Below are positions 27,511 to 36,044 of a stretch of 64,000 nt of DNA, in pieces; the first letter of the stretch is position 1; every line of letters begins with the position of its first letter. The notes under the pieces were generated by a model. It was not told the DNA's origin. It saw only the letters and a list, made by a program, of their open reading frames with translations, and ran no database searches. Source of the DNA: Cupriavidus necator. GTDB lineage: Bacteria; Pseudomonadota; Gammaproteobacteria; Burkholderiales; Burkholderiaceae. Location: contig CP074390.1 of assembly GCA_022041995.1 (NCBI GenBank), positions 248,001 to 312,000 on the forward strand, written 5' to 3'. The position numbers and the translations under genes are program-made.

Positions 27511-29898
27511 TCAGCTCCCGCGCCTTACCGCCCCCACCCGCAGCCCGTTGAACACCACCAGCAGGCTCGCGCCCATATCGGCGAACACCGCCATCCACAT
27601 CGTCCCCATCCCCAGCACCGTCAGCACCAGGAACACGGCCTTGATGCCGAGCGCCAGCGCGATGTTCTGCATGAGGATGCTTGAGGTGCGGCGCGACAGG
27701 CGCACAAAGGCCGGGATCTTGCGCAGGTCATCGTCCATCAGCGCCACGTCGGCCGTCTCGATAGCGGTGTCGGTGCCGGCTGCGCCCATGGCGAAGCCGA
27801 TATCGGCACGCGCCAGCGCCGGTGCGTCGTTGATGCCGTCGCCCACCATGCCGATGCGGCCACCGCGCGCGTGGGCGGCGCCGGCGAGCGCCGCAATGCC
27901 ATCGGCCTTGTCCTGCGGTAACTGGTTGCCGCGCGCCTCATCAATGCCGACCTGCGCGGCAATGGCTTGCGCCGTGTGCGGATTGTCGCCCGACAGCATC
28001 AGCGTCCTGACGCCCAGTTCATGCAACGCTGCAATTGCCTGCCGGCTGGTGTCGCGCACGGTATCCGCCACGGCGAACAGCGCCAGCGCCGAGGCGGCGC
28101 CATTGCCGTCGACGCGCGCCAGCAGCACCACGGTCTTGCCCTCGCGCTCCAGCGCTTCGAGCCGCGCTTCCAGCGCCGGCGAGCAGGCGCCCATCTCATG
28201 CACCAGACGGTGGTTGCCCAGGCAGTACGCCACGCCCTGCACCTTGCCGCGCGTGCCGCGCCCCGCCAGCGCCTCGAAGTCGTCCACGGGCAGCGTGCCG
28301 ATCCTGTCGGCCACGGCCGCCGCGGCCACCGCGCGCGAAACCGGATGGTCCGAGCGCGCCGCCAGGCTGGCAGCAATGGCGCGTGCCTGCGGTGCGTCCT
28401 CGGCGAGCAGCGCGTGGTTGGTCTGCGCGGGCTTGCCGTGCGTGATCGTGCCGGTCTTGTCCAACGCCACCCAGGCCAGGTGCCGGCCCTGCTCCAGGTA
28501 CACCCCGCCCTTGACCAGGATGCCGCGCCGCGCGGCCGCTGCCAGCCCGCTCACGATGGTCACCGGCGTGGAAATCACCAGCGCGCAGGGACAGGCGATC
28601 ACCAGCAGCACCAGCGCCTTGTAGATCCAGTCGACCCAGGCGCCGCCCATGGCCAGCGGCGGCACTACCGCGACCGCCAGCGCAATCGCGAACACCGTGG
28701 GTGTGTAGATGCGCGCGAACTGGTCGACAAAACGCTGCGTGGGCGCACGGCTGCCCTGCGCGGCCTCCACCGCGTGGATGATGCGCGCCAGCGTGGAATC
28801 GCTGGCGGGCGCCGTCACGGTGTACTCCAGCTCGCCGGACTGGTTGATCGAGCCGGCGAACAGCGCATCGCCCTCGGCCTTGTCGACCGGCACGCTTTCG
28901 CCGGTGATGGGCGCCTGGTCCAGCGCCGACTGGCCGCGCACGACCTTGCCGTCTAGCGCGACGCGCTCGCCCGGCCGCAGCCGCACCAGCTCGCCCACCG
29001 CAACGCCGGCGGCGGGCACGGTGTCCCAGCTGCCATCGGCGCGCCGCACCGTGGCCTGTTCCGGCGCCATCGCCATCAAGCCGCGGATCGCATTACGCGC
29101 CCGGTCCAGCGAGGCCGCCTCGATGCGCTCCGCCAGCGCGAACAGCACCATCACCATGGCCGCTTCCGGCCACTGGCGCAGCAGCAGCGCGCCGGTGACG
29201 GCAATGCTCATCAGGGCATTGATGTTCAGGTTGCCATTGCGCAGCGCGATCCAGCCCTTGCGGTAGGTGGTCAGCCCGCCCAGTGCCACTGCCGCCAGTG
29301 CCAGCACGGCGGGCAGCCACGGCAAGCCCAGGCCCAGCCACTCCGCCGCTTCGGCACCCAAGGCGGCCACGCCGGCCAGCGCCAGCGGCCACCAGGGCTT
29401 GCTTGCCGTGGATTGCGGCAAGACTTGCTGCGCGGCCTCGGTGCTCAGCGGCACCGGCTGCATGCCGAGGCTCTCGATCGCCCTGGCCACCGGCTCCGGT
29501 GACGGCAGGGTGTGATGCACCGTCAACACCCGCTGTATCAGATTGAACTCCAGCGCCGCCACGCCCGCCATGCCGCCCAGCTTGTTGCGGATCAGCGCTT
29601 CCTCGGTCGGACAGTCCATCGCGTCGATGCGCCATGCAGCGGTCTGCGCGCCGGCGGGGACATCAACCGATGCGGCGGGCGTCAGCGCAACCGTGGACGA
29701 GCAGCCGCCGCCGTAGCAGGCGGAAGCCGCCGGTGCCTGCCGGGCCTCGGCATGGCCGTGCCTATGATGGCCATGGTCATGGTCATGGTCGTGGTGGTGA
29801 TGGTCGTGATCATGCCCGCCATGCCGGTGGGCGGTGCCATCGTGCGCGTGGGCAGCGTGATCTTGGGGAAGTGCGTCCTCAGGTGACGTGCGAGCCAT
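27511..29898 (-). CDS. cadA: heavy-metal P1B-type ATPase (Zn/Cd/Pb efflux)
   Basis: A 795-residue exporter of Zn2+, Cd2+ or Pb2+ from the cytoplasm. The N-terminus is a His-rich tract (many HDH/HHHH units, residues about 13-50) and a Cys-rich YGGGCSS. A heavy-metal-associated domain follows with MDCPTEE (C96), the variant typical of ZntA/CadA pumps. The membrane metal site is CPC at 436-438, the phosphorylated Asp is D480 in DKTGTIT, and GDGINDAPAL is near the end. The His tract may buffer Zn. A MerR-type promoter lies directly upstream. Metal specificity is inferred from motif type only. Confidence 0.93.
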   Translation of the reverse strand: MARTSPEDALPQDHAAHAHDGTAHRHGGHDHDHHHHDHDHDHGHHRHGHAEARQAPAASACYGGGCSSTVALTPAASVDVPAGAQTAAWRIDAMDCPTEEALIRNKLGGMAGVAALEFNLIQRVLTVHHTLPSPEPVARAIESLGMQPVPLSTEAAQQVLPQSTASKPWWPLALAGVAALGAEAAEWLGLGLPWLPAVLALAAVALGGLTTYRKGWIALRNGNLNINALMSIAVTGALLLRQWPEAAMVMVLFALAERIEAASLDRARNAIRGLMAMAPEQATVRRADGSWDTVPAAGVAVGELVRLRPGERVALDGKVVRGQSALDQAPITGESVPVDKAEGDALFAGSINQSGELEYTVTAPASDSTLARIIHAVEAAQGSRAPTQRFVDQFARIYTPTVFAIALAVAVVPPLAMGGAWVDWIYKALVLLVIACPCALVISTPVTIVSGLAAAARRGILVKGGVYLEQGRHLAWVALDKTGTITHGKPAQTNHALLAEDAPQARAIAASLAARSDHPVSRAVAAAAVADRIGTLPVDDFEALAGRGTRGKVQGVAYCLGNHRLVHEMGACSPALEARLEALEREGKTVVLLARVDGNGAASALALFAVADTVRDTSRQAIAALHELGVRTLMLSGDNPHTAQAIAAQVGIDEARGNQLPQDKADGIAALAGAAHARGGRIGMVGDGINDAPALARADIGFAMGAAGTDTAIETADVALMDDDLRKIPAFVRLSRRTSSILMQNIALALGIKAVFLVLTVLGMGTMWMAVFADMGASLLVVFNGLRVGAVRRGS

Positions 29899-29931
29899 AT
29901 CTTGTTGTTCCCGCTGGTTTAACCTGATGAC

Positions 29932-29962
29932 ATTGAAGACCCTGTAGCGGCTACAGAGTCAA
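29932..29962 (-). promoter_or_regulatory. MerR-family (ZntR/CadR/PbrR-type) promoter-operator of cadA
   Basis: On the minus strand TTGACT (29962-29957) and a TTCAAT -10 (29937-29932) are separated by 19 bases, longer than the usual 17. The spacer holds the dyad CTGTAG-CCG-CTACAG, with outer bases extending to ACTCTGTAG..CTACAGGGT. This is the architecture of MerR-family metal-activated promoters. It ends about 33 bases before the cadA ATG. No merR-family gene is in the window, so the activator must act in trans. Confidence 0.85.
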
Positions 29963-30003
29963 GCGGCATGGCGGCGACCGCGGCGCCATGCCGCACGGGC
30001 GGG

Positions 30004-30414
30004 TCAGTGCTCGCAGTTGACCATCCAGGACATGCCGAAGCGGTCCACCAGCATGCCGAAGCCTTCGGCCCAGAAAGTCTTCTGGTACGGCACCACGACC
30101 TGGCCGCCTTCGCTCAGGCCGTCGAAGATGCGCTGGCCCTCGTCCTTGCTGACCGCCCCCACCGACAGGCTGAAGCCGCTGAACGCCGGGCGCTCGCCGC
30201 GCCGGCCGTCGGACGCCATCACCTGGTTCTCGCCGAACTGGATATTGGCGTGCATCACCTTGTCTTTCCAGTCATCGGGAACCTCCATGCCGGGGCTCGG
30301 CGGAGCGTCCTTGTAGCGCATCGCGAACGTGACCTGCGCGCCCAGCACCTTGCCGTAGAAGGCCACGGCCTCATCGAAACGGCCGCCAAAATCCAGATAG
30401 GGTTGCACCTGCAT
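30004..30414 (-). CDS. VOC-family (PhnB/glyoxalase-like) protein
   Basis: A 136-residue protein of the PhnB-like VOC group. It starts VQPYLDFGGRFDEAVAFYGKVLGA, the usual first beta-alpha-beta unit, and ends with VDRFGMSWMVNC. These proteins are small dimers with uncertain function; some bind metals or antibiotics. AGGAG precedes the ATG. It lies between the sensor kinase gene and the cadA promoter on the same strand, 100 bases after the kinase, so it may be read with that operon. Confidence 0.88.
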   Translation of the reverse strand: MQVQPYLDFGGRFDEAVAFYGKVLGAQVTFAMRYKDAPPSPGMEVPDDWKDKVMHANIQFGENQVMASDGRRGERPAFSGFSLSVGAVSKDEGQRIFDGLSEGGQVVVPYQKTFWAEGFGMLVDRFGMSWMVNCEH

Positions 30415-30513
30415 GTCGCTCTCCTTGTGAATGGTCGATCGGGCTGCATGGCATTGGCTGTTCGCCCGCGCGCCATTATGCGCGCGTGACGGCGTGCAAG
30501 CGCCCGCCCGGAT

Positions 30514-31971
30514 TCAGGAAACCGCGGCGGGGGCCGGGACGGGCGGCGCGGCAGTGGCCAATGCTTCGGCGGGAAATTGCAGCGAGAACATCGTTTCGCC
30601 GGCAAGACTGCGCACCGTCACGCTGCCGCCATGCAGCCGCATGATGGTGTCGACGATGGCCAGCCCCAGCCGGGTCGACGCCGCCGAGTTGCGGCGCGAC
30701 GGATCGGCCCGGTAGAAGCGCCCGAAGATATGGGGGAGCGTCTCGGGCGGGATCGCCGGCCCGGCATTGGTCACGCGGATGCAGGTCGTGCCGCCGCCCG
30801 GCGCCGCGGCGCGCTCAACGTCGAGCCGCACCGTGCTGCCGGCCGGCGCATGGCGCAGCGCATTGTCGAGCAGGTTGGTGACCGCGCGGCGCAGCAGCGT
30901 CTGGTCGGCCTGCACCATTGCCGTACCGTTCACCGCCAGCGCGACATCGCGGTCGGCGGCGACGGCCTCGAAGTACTCGGCCATCTTGTCCAGTTCTTCG
31001 CGCGCGTCCAGTGTGCGGATGCCCAGCGCCACCTGCGCATGGTCGGCGCGCGCCAGGAACAGCATGTTCTCGATCATGCGCGCCAGGCGCTCGTACTCTT
31101 CCAGGTTGGACTCGAGCAGCGCCTCATACTCGGCCACGCCGCGGCTCTGCGCCAGCGTGACCTGGGTCTGGCCGATCAGGTTGCTGATCGGCGTGCGGAA
31201 ATCATGCGCCAGGTCCGCCGAGAACTCGGACAGCCGCGAGAAACTGTCCTGCAGCCGCGCCAGCATGTCGTTGAGGGCCGCCGCCAGCTCGCGCAGCTCG
31301 GCCGGTGCACTGCCCACGTCAAGCCGCGTGGCAAGGCGGCTGGTGGTGACCGCGGCGGCATCGGCAGCCATGCGCCGCAGCGGCCGCAGCCCGCGCCGCG
31401 CCAGCGCAAAGCCCAGCCCCGCCGCCACGGCAGCGCCGCACAGCGTGGCCCACAGCACCTGGTGGCGGTATTCGCGGATCAGCGCCACGCGGTAGCCGGC
31501 ATCGCGCAGCACCACGATCTCCACGGCCTTGTCCGAATCCCCCAGCTGGCCCAACGCGGCGATGCCGCGCGAGGGCACGCCATTCTTGGGGTACCAGGTC
31601 TGCAACAGGCTCTTCTCTGGCTGCATGGTGGCCGGCAGCACGCGCAGCGGCGGCACAGATTCATTGCGCGGGTTGAGCGTGACCAGCGGCTCGCCCTGGC
31701 GTGAGCGCACCACCAGGATCAGCCCCTCATGGCCCATCGCAATATCGGCAAAGCGGTGGGTATCGGCGCGGATCTCGGCCTCGCTGCGCACCTCGCGCAG
31801 CAGGTGGCGCACCAGCAGCACCTCGCCGACCAGCTCGCTTTCATCGCGCCCCTCCAGTTGCACCGACAGCGCCCCGGACAGGTAGGCCGCCACGCTGGCA
31901 AGAATCACGGCCGTGGCCAGCCCGTACGCCAGCGCCAGCCGCGTGGTGAGCGAAGAAGGCAGCCGCATCAT
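30514..31971 (-). CDS. heavy-metal sensor histidine kinase (CzcS/CusS/IrlS family)
   Basis: 485 residues. Two transmembrane helices (about 12-34 and 172-190) flank a periplasmic sensor domain; a HAMP domain follows, then the HisKA site DLAHDFRTP with H256. The ATPase domain has NLLDNALRHAP and IFGRFYRADPSR. The G2 box reads STRLGLAIV where GTGLG or STGLG is usual, so Arg replaces a conserved Gly, which could weaken ATP binding if not a sequencing error. Start and regulator stop overlap (ATGA). It probably senses periplasmic metal ions. Confidence 0.9.
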   Translation of the reverse strand: MMRLPSSLTTRLALAYGLATAVILASVAAYLSGALSVQLEGRDESELVGEVLLVRHLLREVRSEAEIRADTHRFADIAMGHEGLILVVRSRQGEPLVTLNPRNESVPPLRVLPATMQPEKSLLQTWYPKNGVPSRGIAALGQLGDSDKAVEIVVLRDAGYRVALIREYRHQVLWATLCGAAVAAGLGFALARRGLRPLRRMAADAAAVTTSRLATRLDVGSAPAELRELAAALNDMLARLQDSFSRLSEFSADLAHDFRTPISNLIGQTQVTLAQSRGVAEYEALLESNLEEYERLARMIENMLFLARADHAQVALGIRTLDAREELDKMAEYFEAVAADRDVALAVNGTAMVQADQTLLRRAVTNLLDNALRHAPAGSTVRLDVERAAAPGGGTTCIRVTNAGPAIPPETLPHIFGRFYRADPSRRNSAASTRLGLAIVDTIMRLHGGSVTVRSLAGETMFSLQFPAEALATAAPPVPAPAAVS

Positions 31972-32657
31972 GCGTCCTGGCCCCGGTCCTCGCTGTCGTC
32001 CAGCACGTAGCCCATGCCGCGCCGCGTGTGGATCAGCTTGCGCGGGAAGGGATCATCGACCTTGGCGCGCAGGCGCCGGATCGAGACGTCGACCACATTG
32101 GTATTGCTGTCGAAATTGACGTCCCAGACCTGCGAGGCGATCAGCGAACGCGACAGCACCTCGCCGCGCCGGCGCGCCAGCAGGTAAAGCAGCGCAAACT
32201 CCTTGGAGGTCAGGTCGATCTTCTGGCCGGCGCGCACCACGCGGCGGCGGATGGCGTCGATCTGCAGGTCGGCCACTTCGATGAACTCGCTCTCGCGCAG
32301 CGGGCCGCGCCGCAGGATGGTGCGGATGCGCAGCACCAGCTCGGCAAAAGCAAAGGGCTTGACCATGTAGTCGTCGGCGCCAAGCTCCAGCCCCTTGAGG
32401 CGGTCCGACAGCTCGTCGCGCGCGGTCAGGAACAGCACCGGGGTATCGCGCTCGCGGCGCAGCTCGCGCAGCACCTGCCAGCCATCCAGGCCCGGCAGCA
32501 TCACGTCCAGCACGATCAGGTCATAGGGATGCTCGCGCGCATGGGCCAGGCCGTCCGCGCCGTCGCGCGCCAGGTCCACCACGAAGCCGGACTCGGTCAG
32601 GCCCTTGTGCAGGTAGTCGCCCGCCTTGGGTTCGTCCTCGACAATCAGGATACGCAT
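31968..32657 (-). CDS. OmpR-family heavy-metal response regulator (CzcR/CopR/IrlR-like)
   Basis: 229 residues. The receiver domain begins MRILIVEDEPKAGDYL, the phosphorylated Asp is D51 in LIVLDVMLPG, and the C-terminal winged helix carries TSKEFALLYLLARRRGEVLSR and the wing region. I chose ATG 32657, where the conserved receiver sequence starts; the open frame upstream is not conserved in style. It is first in a two-gene operon with the kinase. No metal efflux (RND) genes are adjacent, so its targets may be cadA nearby, the divergent small gene, or distant loci. Confidence 0.92.
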   Translation of the reverse strand: MRILIVEDEPKAGDYLHKGLTESGFVVDLARDGADGLAHAREHPYDLIVLDVMLPGLDGWQVLRELRRERDTPVLFLTARDELSDRLKGLELGADDYMVKPFAFAELVLRIRTILRRGPLRESEFIEVADLQIDAIRRRVVRAGQKIDLTSKEFALLYLLARRRGEVLSRSLIASQVWDVNFDSNTNVVDVSIRRLRAKVDDPFPRKLIHTRRGMGYVLDDSEDRGQDA

Positions 32658-32732
32658 GATTCGGTCACTTTCCGCGGCACCAGCGCCGCCATGGCGTAAC
32701 GCTAGCCGAGGATGACCGCCAATGGGCAAAGA

Positions 32733-32746
32733 TTTCAGAAATGTCA
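32733..32746. promoter_or_regulatory. candidate cop-box-like site upstream of the response regulator
   Basis: TTTCAGAAATGTCA is an imperfect dyad that resembles sites used by CopR/CusR-type regulators (TTACA-N4-TGTAA-like). It lies about 75 bases upstream of the regulator start in the divergent intergenic region, where autoregulation would be expected. The match is partial. Confidence 0.3.
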
Positions 32747-32853
32747 TCGCCATGCCAGGGCAATGCAGGCGGAAACCCCGGTAAAATGCGCGCTCATCGC
32801 CGGCGTCATGCCGGCTTACGCCGCCCTTGCCCCCACCCTGCCCGCCCCTGCCA

Positions 32854-33291
32854 ATGAAACGCCTGCCGAATTGCCTGCTGCTGTCCCTGGCCATGCTTGC
32901 GCTGCCCGTCTCCGGTGCCGCGGCGGCAGCGGTGTGCAGCGCGGTACAGGCAGCCGGGCTGTCGCTGCCGGAACGGCATGCGGCCGCAAAAATGGAAGCG
33001 GAAGCGGCGCTGGACGGCACCGGCCCGGGCACCTGCCGCGCCAGCGCGGTCCAGGTGATGGCCGAGCCTTCCGGCAGTGGCCATGCGCTGCAGTTGCACG
33101 ATGCCGATGCGCCGCAGGCAACCGGCCAGGGCGCCACGCCGCTGGAGACGCAGCCATCGGCCGGATCCGGCGTGCTGCGCGAACTGCCTGCGGAGGTGCT
33201 GGTGCATTGGGCGCACGCGGCGCCAATGGCCACGCCCGGTGCATTCACCGACATCCTGCCGCTGGAACGCCTGCTGCCCGCACGCTGCTGA
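32854..33291 (+). CDS. small exported hypothetical protein
   Basis: 145 residues from ATG 32854. The N-terminus MKRLPNCLLLSLAMLALPVSGAAAA is a good signal peptide; the rest has no recognised family. A TAAAAT -10-like box is near 32780 and a rho-independent terminator follows 70 bases downstream, which supports a real transcription unit. It is divergent from the metal-responsive regulator, so metal-dependent expression is a possibility but is only inferred from position. No ribosome site is obvious. Confidence 0.55.
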   Translation: MKRLPNCLLLSLAMLALPVSGAAAAAVCSAVQAAGLSLPERHAAAKMEAEAALDGTGPGTCRASAVQVMAEPSGSGHALQLHDADAPQATGQGATPLETQPSAGSGVLRELPAEVLVHWAHAAPMATPGAFTDILPLERLLPARC

Positions 33292-33360
33292 GCGCGTCAT
33301 AGCGGGCACAGCGCACGCATCGCTTCTTTTCGGTTTTTCGGAATACCCTTGGCACCGGCA

Positions 33361-33392
33361 AGGCGCGGCGAATTGCCGCGCCTGCGCTTTTT
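33361..33392 (+). terminator. rho-independent terminator
   Basis: A 9-bp perfect stem AGGCGCGGC / GCCGCGCCT with loop GAATT is followed by GCGC and five T. It terminates the exported protein transcript and touches the stop codon of the convergent H-NS-like gene. Confidence 0.85.
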
Positions 33393-33711
33393 ATCCGACG
33401 CGGAAGAATTCGATCGACTGCCCGGCGTTCACGGCCCGTTGCAGCCAGTCTGGATACTCGCCCTGCCCGTCCCAGCTCTGGCCGAGCGCATTGCGGTATA
33501 GCGGGCGTGCAGCGGCAGCCTTGGGGACGGCCTGCGGGACAGGCTGGGCCACGGCTGGCGCGGCCTCAGGCGCGGGCTCATGCCCGGCGTCGATGGCAAC
33601 ATGATCAAAGCACCCGGCGGCGACGAGATCGTCGAACGTCAGGGCATGACGGTCCATTTGCTCGCGGATCCACGCCACCGCAGCGAGTTTGGCTGAATCA
33701 GACTCGGACAT
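33391..33711 (-). CDS. H-NS-like nucleoid protein (C-terminal DNA-binding domain)
   Basis: 106 residues. The N-terminal helical part starts MSESDSAKLAAVAWIREQMDRHALTFDDL, an Ala/Pro-rich linker follows, and the C-terminal domain reads YRNALGQSWDGQGEYPDWLQRAVNAG, the H-NS type DNA-binding motif in the Burkholderiaceae form. The N-terminal part resembles the short non-canonical H-NS paralogues of this family, not a full coiled coil. It may silence AT-rich acquired DNA. The start is the first ATG where sequence quality is good. A decayed relative lies at 16570-16680. Confidence 0.75.
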   Translation of the reverse strand: MSESDSAKLAAVAWIREQMDRHALTFDDLVAAGCFDHVAIDAGHEPAPEAAPAVAQPVPQAVPKAAAARPLYRNALGQSWDGQGEYPDWLQRAVNAGQSIEFFRVG

Positions 33712-33983
33712 GACTCTTGTGAGAGGCCCGCTGCATTTCCGCGGGCGATGAAAAACCGGCGATGGAACCGCAGGCCGGTCGGATAGCCGTGATTCTACAG
33801 CCTTTACCGGCGCTGCTGCTTTTCCCTCGTGGGCGCGCGGCCAATTGCCGTGCGCTTGCCGCGCACGTCCGCTGCCGAGTGACAGCAATGTCATGTGCCG
33901 GTCATGCTCGTGTGGGCACGCGCTGCCTAGACTTGCTTCACCGCCGCCCACCCTGGGCCGGCACCCTTACGGAGAAGCGACTC

Positions 33984-34175
33984 ATGCAAGCACTCAGGCA
34001 AGTCTTTGTGGCCACCGCCCTTATTGCCGCCGTGGTCGGCACTGCGCAGGCTGCACCGCGCAACGTCGATCCGTTCAGCGACGGGGCGCACAGCGCCACC
34101 GGCACCCGCAGCGCATTCACGGACGGCGCGCATAACCCCAACGGCCCGCGCGACAGCTTCAGCGACGGCGCCTGA
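33984..34175 (+). CDS. very small secreted protein with DPFSDGA-type repeats
   Basis: 63 residues. A signal peptide (LRQVFVATALIAAVVGTAQA) is followed by three repeats: DPFSDGA, AFTDGA, SFSDGA, spaced by about ten residues. GGAGA lies eight bases before the ATG. The repeat resembles FDPYSQGA of the protein at 18557-18868, suggesting a family of small exported aromatic-Ser/Thr-Asp-Gly-Ala repeat proteins. Function is unknown. It ends 22 bases before the convergent BKACE gene. Confidence 0.72.
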   Translation: MQALRQVFVATALIAAVVGTAQAAPRNVDPFSDGAHSATGTRSAFTDGAHNPNGPRDSFSDGA

Positions 34176-34197
34176 CGGCACCCGGCCAGGCAGCGCC

Positions 34198-35079
34198 TCA
34201 GCACATCTCGCCGTAGATGCGGCGCGCATCGGCCGCGTCGGCAATCGGCCGGCCCAGCGTCAGGCCGCCCTGTACCGCCTGCGCCACCAGCGCATGGTTG
34301 CCGGGTGCGCGGCTGCCGTCGCGCAGCAGCAGGTTGTTCTCGAATCCTACCCGCACATGGCCGCCAAATGCCGCGGCCGCGGTCACGCAGGCATTCTCTT
34401 CGCGGCCGAAGGCGCAGATCGCCCACGGCAACACATCGCCGGACTCGCCCGCGGCCTGCAGGAACGGCAGCAGGTCGTGCGGCGACGACACCTGTCCGGC
34501 GGCATAGCGCCCCAGCACGTACAGCACCGACCATGCGCCCGGGGGCACCATGCCACGCTCACGCATCGACTGCCAGCGCCGCACATCGGCCACGTCATAC
34601 AGGATCACCTGCGTCATCACGCGCTCACGCGCCAGCCAGGCGAAGAACGCCGCCAGCTCGCTGTCCGGGATGTCCGGCACGGCCACTTCGCGCAGGCCCA
34701 CCGAAACGGCTTCGGGCCGCAGCTCACGCACCATCGCCATCTGCTCCGCGGCCTGGTAGACGCCCGCGGCCTCGCTCGTCACCTGCACCAGCAACGCTTC
34801 GCCCACAGCCTGCTTCACCGCGGCCAGCGCGTCGCGGTAGGCCTGCACGTCGAGAGAGTGGCGGCCTTCGGCATCGCGCACATGCATGTGCATCATGGCG
34901 GCGCCGGCATCCAGGCAGGCGCGCGCTTCAGCAGCCAGCGCCGCGGCGGTCAGCGGCACTGCCGGATGGTCGCTGGCACGCTTGTAGGCGCCGTTGGGCG
35001 CCACCGTGACGATCAGCGGCGCATCGGCCAGCGGCACGCGGGCCGCGGCCACAGGGGCTTGGGAAGGGGTCTGGGTCAT
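34198..35079 (-). CDS. BKACE family (DUF849) beta-keto acid cleavage enzyme
   Basis: 293 residues, TIM-barrel BKACE enzyme. These zinc enzymes react a beta-keto acid with acetyl-CoA to give acetoacetate and a new acyl-CoA. Family motifs are IVTVAPNGA near the start, MMHMHVRDAEGRHS (metal-binding His residues) and HVRVGFENNLLL. It overlaps the upstream dehydrogenase stop/start (ATGA). With a carnitine-dehydrogenase-like partner, dehydrocarnitine is the likely substrate, giving betainyl-CoA on the way to glycine betaine. Specificity is inferred from context. Confidence 0.88.
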   Translation of the reverse strand: MTQTPSQAPVAAARVPLADAPLIVTVAPNGAYKRASDHPAVPLTAAALAAEARACLDAGAAMMHMHVRDAEGRHSLDVQAYRDALAAVKQAVGEALLVQVTSEAAGVYQAAEQMAMVRELRPEAVSVGLREVAVPDIPDSELAAFFAWLARERVMTQVILYDVADVRRWQSMRERGMVPPGAWSVLYVLGRYAAGQVSSPHDLLPFLQAAGESGDVLPWAICAFGREENACVTAAAAFGGHVRVGFENNLLLRDGSRAPGNHALVAQAVQGGLTLGRPIADAADARRIYGEMC

Positions 35080-36044
35080 GGCTCGATCTCGGGCAGTTCA
35101 GGCGCGATCAGCGCCAGGCCGGCGCGCAGCAGACTGTCATAGCGTGCGCGCTCGGCGGCAATGGTTTCGGGGGTCCACTGGTAGAAGCCTTCGCCGCGCT
35201 TCATGCCGTGGCGGCCGTCGGCGGCGCGCTCGGACAGGCAGCGCGCCGGATGGTCGTCGTTGCAGAAGGTCGGGTACATGGTGGCGCCGGCGGCCGCGTG
35301 CACGTCGATGCCCGCGTGGTCGCGCTGCAGCACCTGCCCGGCCGCCAGGAAGCGAAAGCCGAAGCCGAAGCGCACTGCCGCATCGACATCCTCGGGCGAG
35401 GCAATGCCGCGGTCAATCAGGCTGAAGGCCTCGCGCGACAGCGCATGCTGCAGCCGGTTGGCAAGAAAGCCCGGCAGGTCCTTGCGCACCTTGACCGGCA
35501 CCATCGCGCAGCGGCGCATGAAGGCGATCAGCGCGTCGGCACAGGCCTCGTCGCTGTCATCGCCCATCACCACTTCCACCAGCGGCACCAGGTGCGCCGG
35601 CATGAAGAAGTGCAGGCCGAGCATGCGCGCACGCGTGTCGAGCCCCGCGCCGATGGCGCTGATCGGGAAGCTGGAGCTGTTGCTGGCCAGCACGGTATCG
35701 GTCCGAGCGCGCCGCACCAGCCCGGCAAAGAGCGCCTGCTTCAGGTCCAGCCGTTCCGGGATGCACTCGATCACCAGGTCCGCCGTGGACCAGTCCACCG
35801 CATCCAGCGTCGCGGCCACCGCCAGGCGCTCCGCGCCTTGTTCACGGCCGATCGCGGCCAGGTTGCCGTGCACGCGCCCAGGCAGGGCGCGGGCGCGGCC
35901 GGCATCGGGCTCGACCACGGTGGTGCGGCACAGCGCGCGGGTCAGCACCACGGCAACATCGGCGCCCATGGTGCCACCGCCCACCACCACCGCGTGCGCG
36001 GCGCCAGGGCGGCTCAGGATGACCGGAGTGGTCGGGTTCGACAT
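35076..36044 (-). CDS. 3-hydroxyacyl-CoA dehydrogenase-like (carnitine 3-dehydrogenase-like)
   Basis: 322 residues. An NAD-binding Rossmann fold begins AVVVGGGTMGADVAVV; the catalytic region has ASNSSSFPIS and LHFFMPAHLVPLVEV (His-Glu type), and the second domain includes KVRKDLPGFLANRLQHAL. The protein matches the single-domain L-carnitine/hydroxyacyl dehydrogenase group more than FadB. GGGAGA precedes the ATG. The pair with BKACE suggests a carnitine degradation operon, but the expected thioesterase and regulator genes are not adjacent. Confidence 0.85.
   Translation of the reverse strand: MSNPTTPVILSRPGAAHAVVVGGGTMGADVAVVLTRALCRTTVVEPDAGRARALPGRVHGNLAAIGREQGAERLAVAATLDAVDWSTADLVIECIPERLDLKQALFAGLVRRARTDTVLASNSSSFPISAIGAGLDTRARMLGLHFFMPAHLVPLVEVVMGDDSDEACADALIAFMRRCAMVPVKVRKDLPGFLANRLQHALSREAFSLIDRGIASPEDVDAAVRFGFGFRFLAAGQVLQRDHAGIDVHAAAGATMYPTFCNDDHPARCLSERAADGRHGMKRGEGFYQWTPETIAAERARYDSLLRAGLALIAPELPEIEP

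Noticed and set aside
27464..28624. Plus-strand frame opposite cadA
   Set aside because: Ala/Ser/Arg-rich antisense shadow of the P1B ATPase, which has all its motifs.
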